Positions 49,852 through 58,699 of a stretch of 64,000 nt of DNA are shown piece by piece. The notes under the pieces are model-generated. The model was not told the origin of the DNA. It worked only from the letters and a program-made list of their open reading frames with translations, and did not search any database. Positions within the stretch are counted from its first letter, which is position 1. Every line of letters starts with the position of its first letter. The DNA is from Amycolatopsis sp. MtRt-6 (GTDB lineage Bacteria > Actinomycetota > Actinomycetes > Mycobacteriales > Pseudonocardiaceae). A program made the translations under genes and the position numbers. The stretch spans positions 1 to 64,000 of the forward strand of contig NZ_JADWPD010000003.1 of NCBI RefSeq assembly GCF_017308975.1. The letters run 5' to 3'.

Positions 49852-52755
49852 GTGGAGTTTCGGATGCTCGGCCCGCTGGAGGCGTGGCACGACGGCGCGC
49901 CGGTGCCGCTGGGCGACCAGCAGCAGCGGTTCGTCCTCGTCGTGCTGCTCCTGCACGCGAACAAGCCCGTCACGCCCGCGCGGCTCGCCGAGATCGTCTG
50001 GGCCGACCGCGAAGCCAAGCCCACCCTGGTGCGCAGCTACATCAAGCGGCTGCGGGACGTCGTCGGGGACGCGACCATCGAAACCACCCCGACCGGCTAC
50101 CTGCTGCGGATCGGCGACGACCAGCTCGACACCGTGCGGTTCGACCGGCTCCGCGCCGAGGCCGCGGACGTCCGCGGCGGCGACCCGCGGCGGGCGATCG
50201 CGCTGCTGCGTGAGGCCGTCGGCCTGTGGCGGGGGAAGTTCCTCGAAGACATCGACATCGACCGCGTCGGCGGGCCCGGGGTGATCTCGCCGGACGAGAG
50301 CTACCCCGATGTCGTCGGTGACCTGGCCGAACTCGAGCTCGAAGCCGGCGACCACCGGTCCGCGCGCGACCGGCTGCGGCCGCTCGTCCAGGCCGATCCG
50401 GCCAGCCAGAAGCACGCCGAACTCCTGATGCGCGCGTTGCTCGCCGGCGGCGACCGGGTGGCCGCCCTGCGCGTCTACCACGGCACGCGCGACGCCCTCG
50501 CCGCCCTGCGCATGGCGCCCGGGCCGGTGCTGCGGAAGCTCGCCGCGCGGGCCGAACAGGGCGATCCGCCCAGCTCGCTGCCGTCGCGGCCCGGCGGGTT
50601 CACCGGCCGGGCCGCGGAAATCGCCATGATCGAGGCGGCCGCCGCGGCCGGGCGGCGGGCCGTCTGGGTCAGCGGCGCGCCCGGTGCCGGCAAGTCCGGC
50701 CTGGCCGTCGAGGCGGCCCACCGGCTGCGCGACCGGTTCCCCGACGGCCAGCTCCTCGCCCGCCTCAACGGGTTCACCCCCGGCGTCGACGCGGTCGACG
50801 TCGGGGACGCCCTGACCGAGCTGCTGGTCGAACTCGGCGTGCCCGCCGAGCAGGTCCCGGCCACCGTGGGCCGGAAAGTCACGCTCTACCAGGCGACGCT
50901 CTGGGGCACCCGCACGCTCGTCGTGCTGGACAACGCCGCGTCGCCGGAACAGGTCCGGCCGCTGCTGCCCGAAGCGGACGGTTGCCTGGCCGTCGTCACC
51001 AGCAGGCGGATGGGCGACGCCGACACCGGCGAGCACATCCGGCTCTCGCCGCTGCCGCCCGCGGAGGCGGCCGAGCTGTTCCACGCGCTCGCCGGGCCGG
51101 CGCGGCTGCGGGGCCGCGCGGCCGACGTCGCCGCGGTGGTCCGGCGGTGCGGCTCCCTGCCGATGCCCATCCGCGTCGCCGCCGCGCTGTTCCGGCGGCA
51201 CGACCGGTGGCCGCTGGAGCACCTCCTCCGCCTGCTCGACGAAAAGGGCCAGGCCGACGCCAACGCCGCCGTCCGCGTGTCCTACCAGCAGCTCGGCGCG
51301 CCGCAGCGCGTCATGTTCCGGCTGCTCGGCAGCCTGCCGGGGCCGGACGTCGACGTCGTGGGCGGTGCGGCGCTGGCCGGCTGCGACGTCGCCGAGGCGC
51401 GGTCGCTGCTCGACGAGCTCCACGAGGTCAGCCTCCTCGAGGAGGCCGCGCCCGAGCGGTACCAGATGCTCGACCCGCTCAAGGAGTTCGCCGCGGACGT
51501 GCCGGCGCCCGGGCAGGCGATGGTCCGGCTGCTCGACTTCTACCTGGTGACGCTGGCGGCCGCGGTCGGCGCCGCGTACCCGTTCGACCGCGCTCAGCTG
51601 CCCTCGACGACGGACCGGTCCTGCGCGGTGACGCCGGTCTTCGCCGACGCCGACGCCGGGCTGCGGTGGATCGTCGCCGAACGCGACAACCTCGTGGCCG
51701 CCATCCGCTACGCCGCCGGGCACGCGCTGCCCGAGCACACCTGGCGGCTGGCCGTGCTGCTGTGGCGGTACTTCAACACGACGAACCAGTTCGAGGACTG
51801 GATCGGCACGCTCGAGCTCGCCTGGCGGACCGTCTCCGCCGACCCGGGCAACGACTACGGCCAGGCGCACGTCCTGCTGCGGCTGGCCACCGCACACGAC
51901 CGGCGCGGGCAGCTCGCCGAAGCGCTGGAACTCGCCGCCCAGGCCCTGCCCAAGTGGCGCCGCCTCGGCGACCCGCGCGGCGAAGCGGCGACGCTGTGCG
52001 CGCTCGCCATCCCGACCATGGAACTGGGCCGGCACGACCAGGCGATGGCCCACCTCGAAGCCGCGCTGGCCAAGTACGAGCAGACCGAAGACCGGCGGGG
52101 CGAGGCCCACGCGCTGGGCATGCTGGGGTACCTCAACGATCTCCACGGCAACCTCGAAGTGGCGCGGCGGCAACACGAGTCCGCAGCGCGGATGCTGCGG
52201 CAGATCGGCCACGTCCAGGGCGTGGCACACACGCTCAACAACCTCGGCTCGGTGCAGGAAAAGCTCGGCCTGCTCACCGAAGCGCTGACCAGCTACACGG
52301 ACGCGCACGCGCACGCCGCCCAGGTCGGCGACCGCTGCGTCGAGGCCTACGCGCTGAACAACATCGGGAACGTGCACCGGCAGCGCGGCCGGTACGCCGA
52401 GGCCGTCCGTTACCACGACAAGGCCAGGGAGGTGGCGGCGAACGTGCCGGACGCCGACCTGCGCGCCCAGCTGTACCTCGACCGCGGCGCGACGGCGCTC
52501 GCCCGTGGCGCCCGCGGGGAAGCGCTCACCGCCTGCCGATCCGCGCTGGATCTCGCCGACGGCAACGGGAACCGGGCCTACTGTGCCCGGGCGCACCGCG
52601 GCGTCGCGGAGACGCTGCACGCGATGGGCGACCACGAAAGCGCCGTCACCCACTGGGCCGCGGCCGAGGCCGGGTTCGACGCGCTCGAGCTGCCGGAGGC
52701 CGGCGAGGTACGCGAAGAACGTTCGGCGCTGGAGTGCGCCTGCGGCCCACGATGA
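49852..52755 (+). CDS. AfsR-like SARP-NB-ARC-TPR regulator
   Basis: 967 residues. In order: OmpR-type winged helix (1-95, MEFRMLGPLEAWHDGAPVPL, KRLRDVVGDATIETT), BTAD domain (~100-245), NB-ARC STAND ATPase (~265-520) with Walker A GAPGAGKSGLA, Walker B TLVVLDNA, sensor VVTSRR and GxP motif CGSLPMPIRV, then winged-helix-like RVMFRLLGSLPG and a C-terminal array of about six TPRs (~640-960, e.g. ALGMLGYLNDLHGNLEVARR, YALNNIGNVHRQRGRYAEAV). Such proteins are ATP-gated activators of secondary metabolism or stress genes. GTG start near 49852. The divergent vWA operon is the obvious candidate target. Confidence 0.92.
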   Translation: MEFRMLGPLEAWHDGAPVPLGDQQQRFVLVVLLLHANKPVTPARLAEIVWADREAKPTLVRSYIKRLRDVVGDATIETTPTGYLLRIGDDQLDTVRFDRLRAEAADVRGGDPRRAIALLREAVGLWRGKFLEDIDIDRVGGPGVISPDESYPDVVGDLAELELEAGDHRSARDRLRPLVQADPASQKHAELLMRALLAGGDRVAALRVYHGTRDALAALRMAPGPVLRKLAARAEQGDPPSSLPSRPGGFTGRAAEIAMIEAAAAAGRRAVWVSGAPGAGKSGLAVEAAHRLRDRFPDGQLLARLNGFTPGVDAVDVGDALTELLVELGVPAEQVPATVGRKVTLYQATLWGTRTLVVLDNAASPEQVRPLLPEADGCLAVVTSRRMGDADTGEHIRLSPLPPAEAAELFHALAGPARLRGRAADVAAVVRRCGSLPMPIRVAAALFRRHDRWPLEHLLRLLDEKGQADANAAVRVSYQQLGAPQRVMFRLLGSLPGPDVDVVGGAALAGCDVAEARSLLDELHEVSLLEEAAPERYQMLDPLKEFAADVPAPGQAMVRLLDFYLVTLAAAVGAAYPFDRAQLPSTTDRSCAVTPVFADADAGLRWIVAERDNLVAAIRYAAGHALPEHTWRLAVLLWRYFNTTNQFEDWIGTLELAWRTVSADPGNDYGQAHVLLRLATAHDRRGQLAEALELAAQALPKWRRLGDPRGEAATLCALAIPTMELGRHDQAMAHLEAALAKYEQTEDRRGEAHALGMLGYLNDLHGNLEVARRQHESAARMLRQIGHVQGVAHTLNNLGSVQEKLGLLTEALTSYTDAHAHAAQVGDRCVEAYALNNIGNVHRQRGRYAEAVRYHDKAREVAANVPDADLRAQLYLDRGATALARGARGEALTACRSALDLADGNGNRAYCARAHRGVAETLHAMGDHESAVTHWAAAEAGFDALELPEAGEVREERSALECACGPR

Positions 52756-52787
52756 GCCGTGAGCGGCGGGCTGCCGCCGCCCACGGC
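52756..52787. terminator. Terminator hairpin after the AfsR-like gene
   Basis: GCCGTG-A-GCGGCGG pairs with its complement around a 4-base loop with one A-C mismatch. It starts at the base following the TGA of the AfsR-like gene and ends 8 bases before the stop of the convergent small gene, so it can serve both. Confidence 0.65.
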
Positions 52788-52794
52788 CGGTCGT

Positions 52795-52971
52795 TCAGCC
52801 GTGCCAGGGGTTGCCTTCGGTGGTCGGGGTCGGCGTCGGGGTGACGACCGGGGCGGCCGGCGTCCCGCCGTCGTCGTCCGCGTACGCGGAGGTGGAGCCG
52901 ATCACCGGCAGGGCCGCGAACGCGCAGATCGCGAGCACCGGGCCACCGATTTTGGCCAGCTTTTTGAACAT
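52795..52971 (-). CDS. Small secreted peptide
   Basis: 58 residues from ATG at 52971, with AGGAGGA upstream. A classical signal peptide (KKLAK, then GGPVLAICAFAALPVIGSTS) ends at AYA-D, leaving a mature peptide of about 24 residues: DDDGGTPAAPVVTPTP, then TPTTEGNPWHG. The mature part is Pro/Thr-rich with an acidic start and an aromatic end (NPWHG). It lacks Cys and any lipobox. No family recognised; a surface or signalling peptide is possible. It lies between an AfsR-like regulator and an MFS exporter. Confidence 0.65.
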   Translation of the reverse strand: MFKKLAKIGGPVLAICAFAALPVIGSTSAYADDDGGTPAAPVVTPTPTPTTEGNPWHG

Positions 52972-53054
52972 GACGAATCCTCCTCGCCGAACGGTTATTT
53001 CCGAGCGCTTCGGAGAATTTCCGCGCCCACCACCGAGGATTCGCGTCACCGCAT

Positions 53055-54329
53055 TCAGCTACAAGGGGTTTCCTGTTTCATAAACGAACAGGAAACAGCG
53101 AGCGCGCCGGCCAGGAGCACGCCGGCGGCCACGACCAGCGCGATCGACGTCGTCGCGGAAGCCGGCAGCGCGCCCAGGATCGCCACCCCGAGGGCCGCGC
53201 CGGTCTGCCGGGACGCGTTCAACGCCCCGCCCGCGACGCCGGTCAGCTCGGGTGGGGCCGCCGCGACCACCGCCGTCAGCAGTGCCGGGATCGCCAGCGA
53301 AACCCCGAAGCCCAGCATGGCCAGCGCGACCACCGACAGGACCGCCGACGTCGAGCACGCCTGGACGAGCGTGCCCGCGGACATCAGGGAAAAGCCGCCG
53401 ACCGCCGGGACGCGGGGGCCGATCCTGGCCACCAGACGGCCGGTGAAAACGGGGTTGAAGGCCGTCGGAATCGTCAGCGGGAGGAAGGCCAGCCCGGTCG
53501 CCGACGGTGGATAGCCGCGGGATTCCTGGAAATAGATCGAGAGCACGAACAGCACCCCGGACAACCCGAAGTTCGCGATCGCACCCGCGGCCAGGCGCAG
53601 CGGGAACGCGCGGGTGCGGAACAGGCGGGCCGGGAGCATCGCCTCCGGGTGACGCTGGGAGCGCACGAACACCGCGGCCGCGACGGCGGAGAGCGGCAAC
53701 GCGCCCCACGACTTCTCGATCAGCGCATACGTCAATGCCGACAAAGCGACCACCGCCGACAGCTGGCCCACGACGTCGATCCGGCCGGGCCGCGCCGGCA
53801 CCGTGGGAGCCGACCGCGACAGGACCCAGGCGATCGCGGCCACCGGGACGTTGACCACGAAGATCGCCCGCCAGCCGAACGCCTCCGTCAGGAGACCACC
53901 CAGCACCGGGCCCGCGACCAGGCCGGTTCCGCTCACCGCGGCCCACATCCCCATCGCCTTGGCGCGTGCGGACGGCACGGGGTAGGCCGCCGCGATCAGC
54001 GACAGCGACGACGGGACCAGCAGTGCTCCCGCGACGCCGAGCAGGGCCCGGAGCGCGATCAGCAACGGTGTCGAAAATGACAATGCCGACAAACCGGACA
54101 GTGTCGCGAAGGCGATCAGACCCAGGGAAAACACCCGGCGGGCGCCGAAACGGTCCGACCACGCGCCCGCCGTCAGCAGGAACGCCGCGAACGTCAGCGT
54201 GTAGCCGTTGGAAATCCATTGCTGCGCCGGCAAAGAGGGCGAAAAGGCCGGAAGCGCGACCGTGACGATCGTCGTGTCCAGCATGACCAGGAAGTAGCCC
54301 AGCGAAAGGCCGGTGAGGAGTCTTGCCAC
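53055..54329 (-). CDS. MFS transporter, DHA2 (EmrB/QacA) type
   Basis: About 424 residues from GTG at 54329; TTG at 54356 would add nine. Motif C and A-type features are visible: YFLVMLDTTIVTVALPAF (motif D1 with the membrane Asp), GAWSDRFGARRVFSLGLIAF (motif A), GPVLGGLLTEAFGWRAIF (motif C). About 13-14 helices are predicted. DHA2 exporters remove drugs by proton antiport. It is divergent from the LysR gene 83 bases away, which probably controls it. Confidence 0.85.
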   Translation of the reverse strand: MARLLTGLSLGYFLVMLDTTIVTVALPAFSPSLPAQQWISNGYTLTFAAFLLTAGAWSDRFGARRVFSLGLIAFATLSGLSALSFSTPLLIALRALLGVAGALLVPSSLSLIAAAYPVPSARAKAMGMWAAVSGTGLVAGPVLGGLLTEAFGWRAIFVVNVPVAAIAWVLSRSAPTVPARPGRIDVVGQLSAVVALSALTYALIEKSWGALPLSAVAAAVFVRSQRHPEAMLPARLFRTRAFPLRLAAGAIANFGLSGVLFVLSIYFQESRGYPPSATGLAFLPLTIPTAFNPVFTGRLVARIGPRVPAVGGFSLMSAGTLVQACSTSAVLSVVALAMLGFGVSLAIPALLTAVVAAAPPELTGVAGGALNASRQTGAALGVAILGALPASATTSIALVVAAGVLLAGALAVSCSFMKQETPCS

Positions 54330-54411
54330 CCCGAAAGCCTGGACGCTCGGTGACAACGGCGGAAGCAGGCAGTTACGATGGCGGCCATCGGGAACTCCGA
54401 TGGGGGATGCC

Positions 54412-55311
54412 ATGGAACTGCGCCACCTGCGCACCTTCCGCGTCGTCGCGCGGACGCTCAACTTCACCCGCGCCGCCGCCGAGCTGCACTACGCGCAGTC
54501 CAGCGTCACCGAGCAGATCCAGGCCCTGGAAGCGGAACTCGGCTCGAAGCTCTTCGACCGCACCACCAGGCGGCTCACGCTCACCGGCGCCGGGGAACGG
54601 CTCGTCGGGTACGCCGACCAGGTGCTCGAACTCGTCGAGGAAGCCAGGGCCGCCGTCGACGAGGAGCGCGGTGACCCCGAGGGCGACCTGACCATCGGCG
54701 CCCTCGAAACACTGTGCGCGCAACGCATCCCCGCCCTCTTCGGCGCGTACCGGACGCGGTGGCCGCGCGTGCGGATCACGCTCCGGGAAGGCAGCCGCGG
54801 CGAGCTCTACCAGGCGGTGCGACAGTCCGAAATGGACGTTTGCTTCACCTTCGGCGCCCCGCCGGCCGACCCGGCGCTCGCCAGCGCGACCCTGGGCACC
54901 GAACCACTCGTCGTCATCGTCCCACCGGGACACCCGTTGGCGAGCAAGGAAGAAATCCGGCCCGGCGACCTCGACGGCGTCGGATTCCTCGCGACGCCGA
55001 ACGGCTGCGGCTTCCGGGAGATGCTGGACCGGATCGACGGGCCCGTCGTCGAGGCCGAGGTCGGCAGCCTCGCCGCCCTCGCGCGGTGCGTGGCCGCCGG
55101 CCTGGGGTGCGGGATCGTGCCCGCCCTGGTCGCCTGCGAAGGCGCGGTCGCCGTTCCCCTGGCCGGCGCGGCCACCGACGTCACCATGACGTGGCGGCGG
55201 CGCGACGAACGGAAGCCGAACGTCGCCGCGCTGCTCGCCACCGCCTACGCGTTGTCCGGCAATGACAGCCCGAAGCCCGCGGTGGTCCGGCGGGCGATGA
55301 CAACGGCTTGA
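54412..55311 (+). CDS. LysR-family regulator
   Basis: 299 residues from ATG at 54412 (GGGGGA upstream). HTH: MELRHLRTFRVVARTLNFTR, AAAELHYAQSSVTEQIQALE, AELGSKLFDRTTRRLTLTGA. Effector domain: LTIGALETLCAQRIPALFGA, SEMDVCFTFGAPPADPAL, VIVPPGHPLASKEEI, CVAAGLGCGIVPALVA. Likely regulator of the divergent MFS gene. Confidence 0.9.
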   Translation: MELRHLRTFRVVARTLNFTRAAAELHYAQSSVTEQIQALEAELGSKLFDRTTRRLTLTGAGERLVGYADQVLELVEEARAAVDEERGDPEGDLTIGALETLCAQRIPALFGAYRTRWPRVRITLREGSRGELYQAVRQSEMDVCFTFGAPPADPALASATLGTEPLVVIVPPGHPLASKEEIRPGDLDGVGFLATPNGCGFREMLDRIDGPVVEAEVGSLAALARCVAAGLGCGIVPALVACEGAVAVPLAGAATDVTMTWRRRDERKPNVAALLATAYALSGNDSPKPAVVRRAMTTA

Positions 55312-55397
55312 CCTGGTTGCCGCCTTCTCAAACGGCCGCCGATGTGCAAGGCTGCCGAACAGCCCGACAACGTTGTCACCTGGGAGGTGCGCGCCCC

Positions 55398-58300
55398 ATG
55401 GGGTCGCCAAGCAGACAACTGATCGCCGCGGCGGCCGTGGGGCTCGTGGTCGCCGCCACGACCCAGGCCACCGCGCACGCCGCCGCGCCGGTCGATCCGG
55501 TGAGCCTGGTCAACCCGTTCGTCGGCACGCAGAACTTCGGGAACACCTTCCCCGGTGCCAGTGCGCCGTTCGGGATGGTGCAGGTCAGCCCGGACACCGG
55601 CGGGCAGGGCGGCTACGACTACCTGCAGAACTCGATCCACGGCTTCAGCCAGACACACCTGTCCGGCGTCGGCTGCGGCGTGATGGGCGAGCTGCCGATC
55701 ATGCCGACGACCGGCGCTGTGGACAACGTTGACAAGAACGCCTACCGGTCCGAATACGGCCACGACGACGAGCACGCCGAGCCCGGCTACTACCGCGTCG
55801 GCCTCAAGAAGTACGGCATCGACGCCGAGCTGACGGCGACCGCGCGCACCGGGTGGCAGCGCTACACGTTCCCGTCGACCGGGCAGGCGAACGTCCTGTT
55901 CAACACCGGCCAGGCCAACCAGTCCGTCAAGGACTCCGAGATCCACGTCGTCGGCGACCGGACGCTCGAAGGGCGGGTCAAAGCCGGCGGCTTCTGCGCC
56001 GGCCACGACGAGCACACCGTCTACTTCACGGCGACCTTCGACCGGCCGTTCAGCTCGTTCGGCACCTGGCGCGGCTCGACGCGCACGCCGGGCGGCCGCG
56101 ACGCCGCGGGCACCGGCGGCAACGGCGCCTGGGCGAGCTTCGACGCGACCACCGACCACGACGTCGTGCTCAAGGTCGGCCTGTCCTACACCGGGCTCGA
56201 CGGCGCGCGGAAGAACCTCGCCGCCGAAACCAGGGACTACGACTTCGACGCCACCCGCGCGGCACTGCACCAGCAGTGGGCCGACCGGCTCGGCGCGATC
56301 AAGATCGCCGGCGGCACGACCGAGCGGCAGACGGCGTTCTACACCGCGCTCTACCACGCGCAGCTGCACCCGAACCTGGCCGGCGACACCGACGGCGCGT
56401 ACACCGGCTTCGACGGCAAGGTGCACACGGCGAGCGGCTACACGCCGTACCAGAACTTCTCGCTCTGGGACACCTACCGGCCGCAGAACCAGCTGCTGGA
56501 GCTGCTGGAACCGCAGGTCGCGCGGGACGTCGCCCTGTCGGTCGTCGCGATCGGCCGTGACGGTGGGTGGCTGCCGCGGTGGGCGCTGGCCGAGAGCGAA
56601 ACGAACATCATGACCGGCGACCCGGTGACGCCGTTCCTCGTCGAGGCGTGGTCGAAGGGCCTGCTCGCCGGGCACGAGGAAGAGGCGTACGCGCTGCTGA
56701 AGAAGAACGCGACGAGCACGCCGCCCGCCGATTCGCCGTACAACGGCCGCTCCGGCGTCAACTACTACAACGAGCGCGGCTACATCCCGAGCGGGCTGAC
56801 GCTCGGCACGGACTGCGCGGCCAAGGGCGGCGACAACGACTGCGCGCACCCGGCGTCGGCGACCATGGAGTACGCCGCGGCGGACGCGTCGCTCGCGCTG
56901 ATGGCCCGCGGGCTCGGCCACGGCGCCGACGCGCGGATGTTCGCCGACCGCGGCCAGTGGTACCGCAACCTGTGGGACTCCTCGATCGGCCAGTTCCGCC
57001 CGCGTACCACGGAGGGCACGTTCGTCACGCCGTACAACCCGGTCGACGCCGGCCACCAGTTCCACGAAGGCGGCGCCTACCAGTACCAGTGGCTCGTGCC
57101 GCAGGACCCGGCCGGGCTCGTGTCCCTGATGGGCGGCCGGACGGCGACCGAGCAACGCCTGGACTCCTTCTTCTCCTACGGCAACCTCTTGAAGGACCCC
57201 GCGGGGACCGCGCGGAAGGACTGGATCGCCAGCCCGTACGACTACTACGGCAAGGCGACGTACAACCCGAACAACGAGCCCGACCTGCTCGCGCCCTACA
57301 TGTACAACTGGGTCGGCGCGCCGGCGAAGACGGCGACCGTCGTCCGCGCGGCGATGACGTTGTTCACGACCGGCCCCGACGGCATGACCGGCAACGACGA
57401 CCTCGGCACCATGTCGGCCTGGTACGTCTTCTCGTCGCTCGGCCTGTACCCGACGATGAGCGGCGCGAACTTCCTCGCGCTGTCGAGCCCGCAGTTCGAG
57501 TCGGCGACCGTCCGGATCGGACAGTACGGCTCGGCGCAGGGCGGGACCCTGACGGTGTCGGCGCCGGGCGCGAGCGACGCGAACCGCTACATCCAGAGCG
57601 TGTCGCTCAACGGCCGGGACGTCCGGCAGACGTCCCTGGACTGGGCGGCACTGGCGCACGGCGGGACGCTTTCGCACAAGCTCGGCTCCCGGCCGTCTTC
57701 GTGGGGAACGTCCGTTTCCGCGGCGCCGCCTTCGGTGAACAACGCGGCGGGCGACCCGCGGCGGCACGTCGACGCTTCGTTGCGGCAGACGTCCGTGGTG
57801 ATCCCGGCCGGCGCCGCCCAGCAGGTGCACCTCGACCTGGACGTGGTGGCGCAGCACCCGGGGCTGCAGCCGGTGACGGTTTCGGTCACGTCGCCGTGGA
57901 AAGCGCAGGTCCAGCCGTTGCTCGTGATCCGGTCCGGACGGCTGCCGGTGCAGAAGTCCGTGCCGATCACGCTGAACGTGCCGGCGGGCGCGGCCGTGGG
58001 GACGTACCCGGTGCGGGTCGCGGTGTCCGGCCTCGGTGCCAACACCGTGACCCGCTCGGCGAGCGTCGAGGTCCGGACGCCGTCGGCGTGCGTGTCGCCG
58101 GGTACGCACTGCGCGGTGGACCTCACCCGCGACCGCAACCACGACGGAACGGCAACCGTGGCCTCCTCGTCGGAAGGCAACTTCGACGGCGGCGGCTGGA
58201 GCTACGACGCCGCCCTGCTCCCACCGGCGGGCCCGGTGGCTTGGGACGGCGTCACGTACGCGGCTCCGGACCCTTCGGGGACGTCGCTCAACTTCGTCGA

Positions 58301-58634
58301 GGCTCGTGGGCAGTCGCTCCTGCTTCCGGCGGGTCGGTACTCGGCTTTGAAGCTGGCCGGGGCGTCGCACAACGGCCCGGTGTCGACGACGGTGACCGCG
58401 CACTACACCGACGGGACGAGCGCCGATCTGGCGTTGACGTTCGGCGACTGGGCCGGGTCCGGGAGCCCGGTGGTGCTCGAGATGCCGCACCGGATCAAGG
58501 CGGGGAGCGGGGTCGATGGGCCGCCGGTGCGGTTGTTCGGTCTTTCGGCGGGGTTGGACGGCGGGAAGACCGTGCAGTCGGTGAGCCTGCCGAACGATCC
58601 GCGGGTGGAGATCTACGCGCTCACCCTGACTTGA
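55398..58634 (+). CDS. Secreted GH92 alpha-mannosidase with C-terminal beta-sandwich modules
   Basis: 1078 residues from ATG at 55398 (GGGAGG upstream). Residues 1-31 are a signal peptide (IAAAAVGLVVAATTQATAHA). The GH92 N-terminal beta domain begins VSLVNPFVGTQNFGNTFPGA. The catalytic domain holds GWLPRWALAESETNIMTGDP, the catalytic-acid segment FHEGGAYQYQWLVPQD, NEPDLLAPYMYNW and NDDLGTMSAWYVFSSLGLYP. Residues ~790-900 are a NEW3-type module (VVIPAGAAQQVHLDLDVVAQ, PVTVSVTSPWKAQ), and ~930-1078 an NPCBM/discoidin-like sandwich. It should act outside the cell on alpha-mannosides of fungal or host glycans, Ca-dependent. Monocistronic. Confidence 0.92.
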   Translation: MGSPSRQLIAAAAVGLVVAATTQATAHAAAPVDPVSLVNPFVGTQNFGNTFPGASAPFGMVQVSPDTGGQGGYDYLQNSIHGFSQTHLSGVGCGVMGELPIMPTTGAVDNVDKNAYRSEYGHDDEHAEPGYYRVGLKKYGIDAELTATARTGWQRYTFPSTGQANVLFNTGQANQSVKDSEIHVVGDRTLEGRVKAGGFCAGHDEHTVYFTATFDRPFSSFGTWRGSTRTPGGRDAAGTGGNGAWASFDATTDHDVVLKVGLSYTGLDGARKNLAAETRDYDFDATRAALHQQWADRLGAIKIAGGTTERQTAFYTALYHAQLHPNLAGDTDGAYTGFDGKVHTASGYTPYQNFSLWDTYRPQNQLLELLEPQVARDVALSVVAIGRDGGWLPRWALAESETNIMTGDPVTPFLVEAWSKGLLAGHEEEAYALLKKNATSTPPADSPYNGRSGVNYYNERGYIPSGLTLGTDCAAKGGDNDCAHPASATMEYAAADASLALMARGLGHGADARMFADRGQWYRNLWDSSIGQFRPRTTEGTFVTPYNPVDAGHQFHEGGAYQYQWLVPQDPAGLVSLMGGRTATEQRLDSFFSYGNLLKDPAGTARKDWIASPYDYYGKATYNPNNEPDLLAPYMYNWVGAPAKTATVVRAAMTLFTTGPDGMTGNDDLGTMSAWYVFSSLGLYPTMSGANFLALSSPQFESATVRIGQYGSAQGGTLTVSAPGASDANRYIQSVSLNGRDVRQTSLDWAALAHGGTLSHKLGSRPSSWGTSVSAAPPSVNNAAGDPRRHVDASLRQTSVVIPAGAAQQVHLDLDVVAQHPGLQPVTVSVTSPWKAQVQPLLVIRSGRLPVQKSVPITLNVPAGAAVGTYPVRVAVSGLGANTVTRSASVEVRTPSACVSPGTHCAVDLTRDRNHDGTATVASSSEGNFDGGGWSYDAALLPPAGPVAWDGVTYAAPDPSGTSLNFVEARGQSLLLPAGRYSALKLAGASHNGPVSTTVTAHYTDGTSADLALTFGDWAGSGSPVVLEMPHRIKAGSGVDGPPVRLFGLSAGLDGGKTVQSVSLPNDPRVEIYALTLT

Positions 58635-58665
58635 ACACACTGAGCTGTCGACTGCTACCGTACGT

Positions 58666-58697
58666 AGCATGCTAATTGACATGTCAATTAGCATGCT
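58666..58697. promoter_or_regulatory. 32-bp perfect palindrome
   Basis: The 16-base arm AGCATGCTAATTGACA is followed by its exact complement with no spacer. The core AATTGACATGTCAATT is strikingly AT-rich for this genome. It sits 32 bases after the GH92 stop and just before the decayed ATP-binding regulator gene. A dimeric or tetrameric repressor site is the simplest reading; a terminator is less likely because of the AT-rich stem. Confidence 0.6.
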
Positions 58698-58699
58698 GC

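Noticed and set aside
49717..52653. 978-codon frame antisense to the AfsR-like regulator
   Set aside because: The plus-strand frame carries all SARP, NB-ARC and TPR motifs; the opposite frame is low-complexity Arg/Gly/Val.
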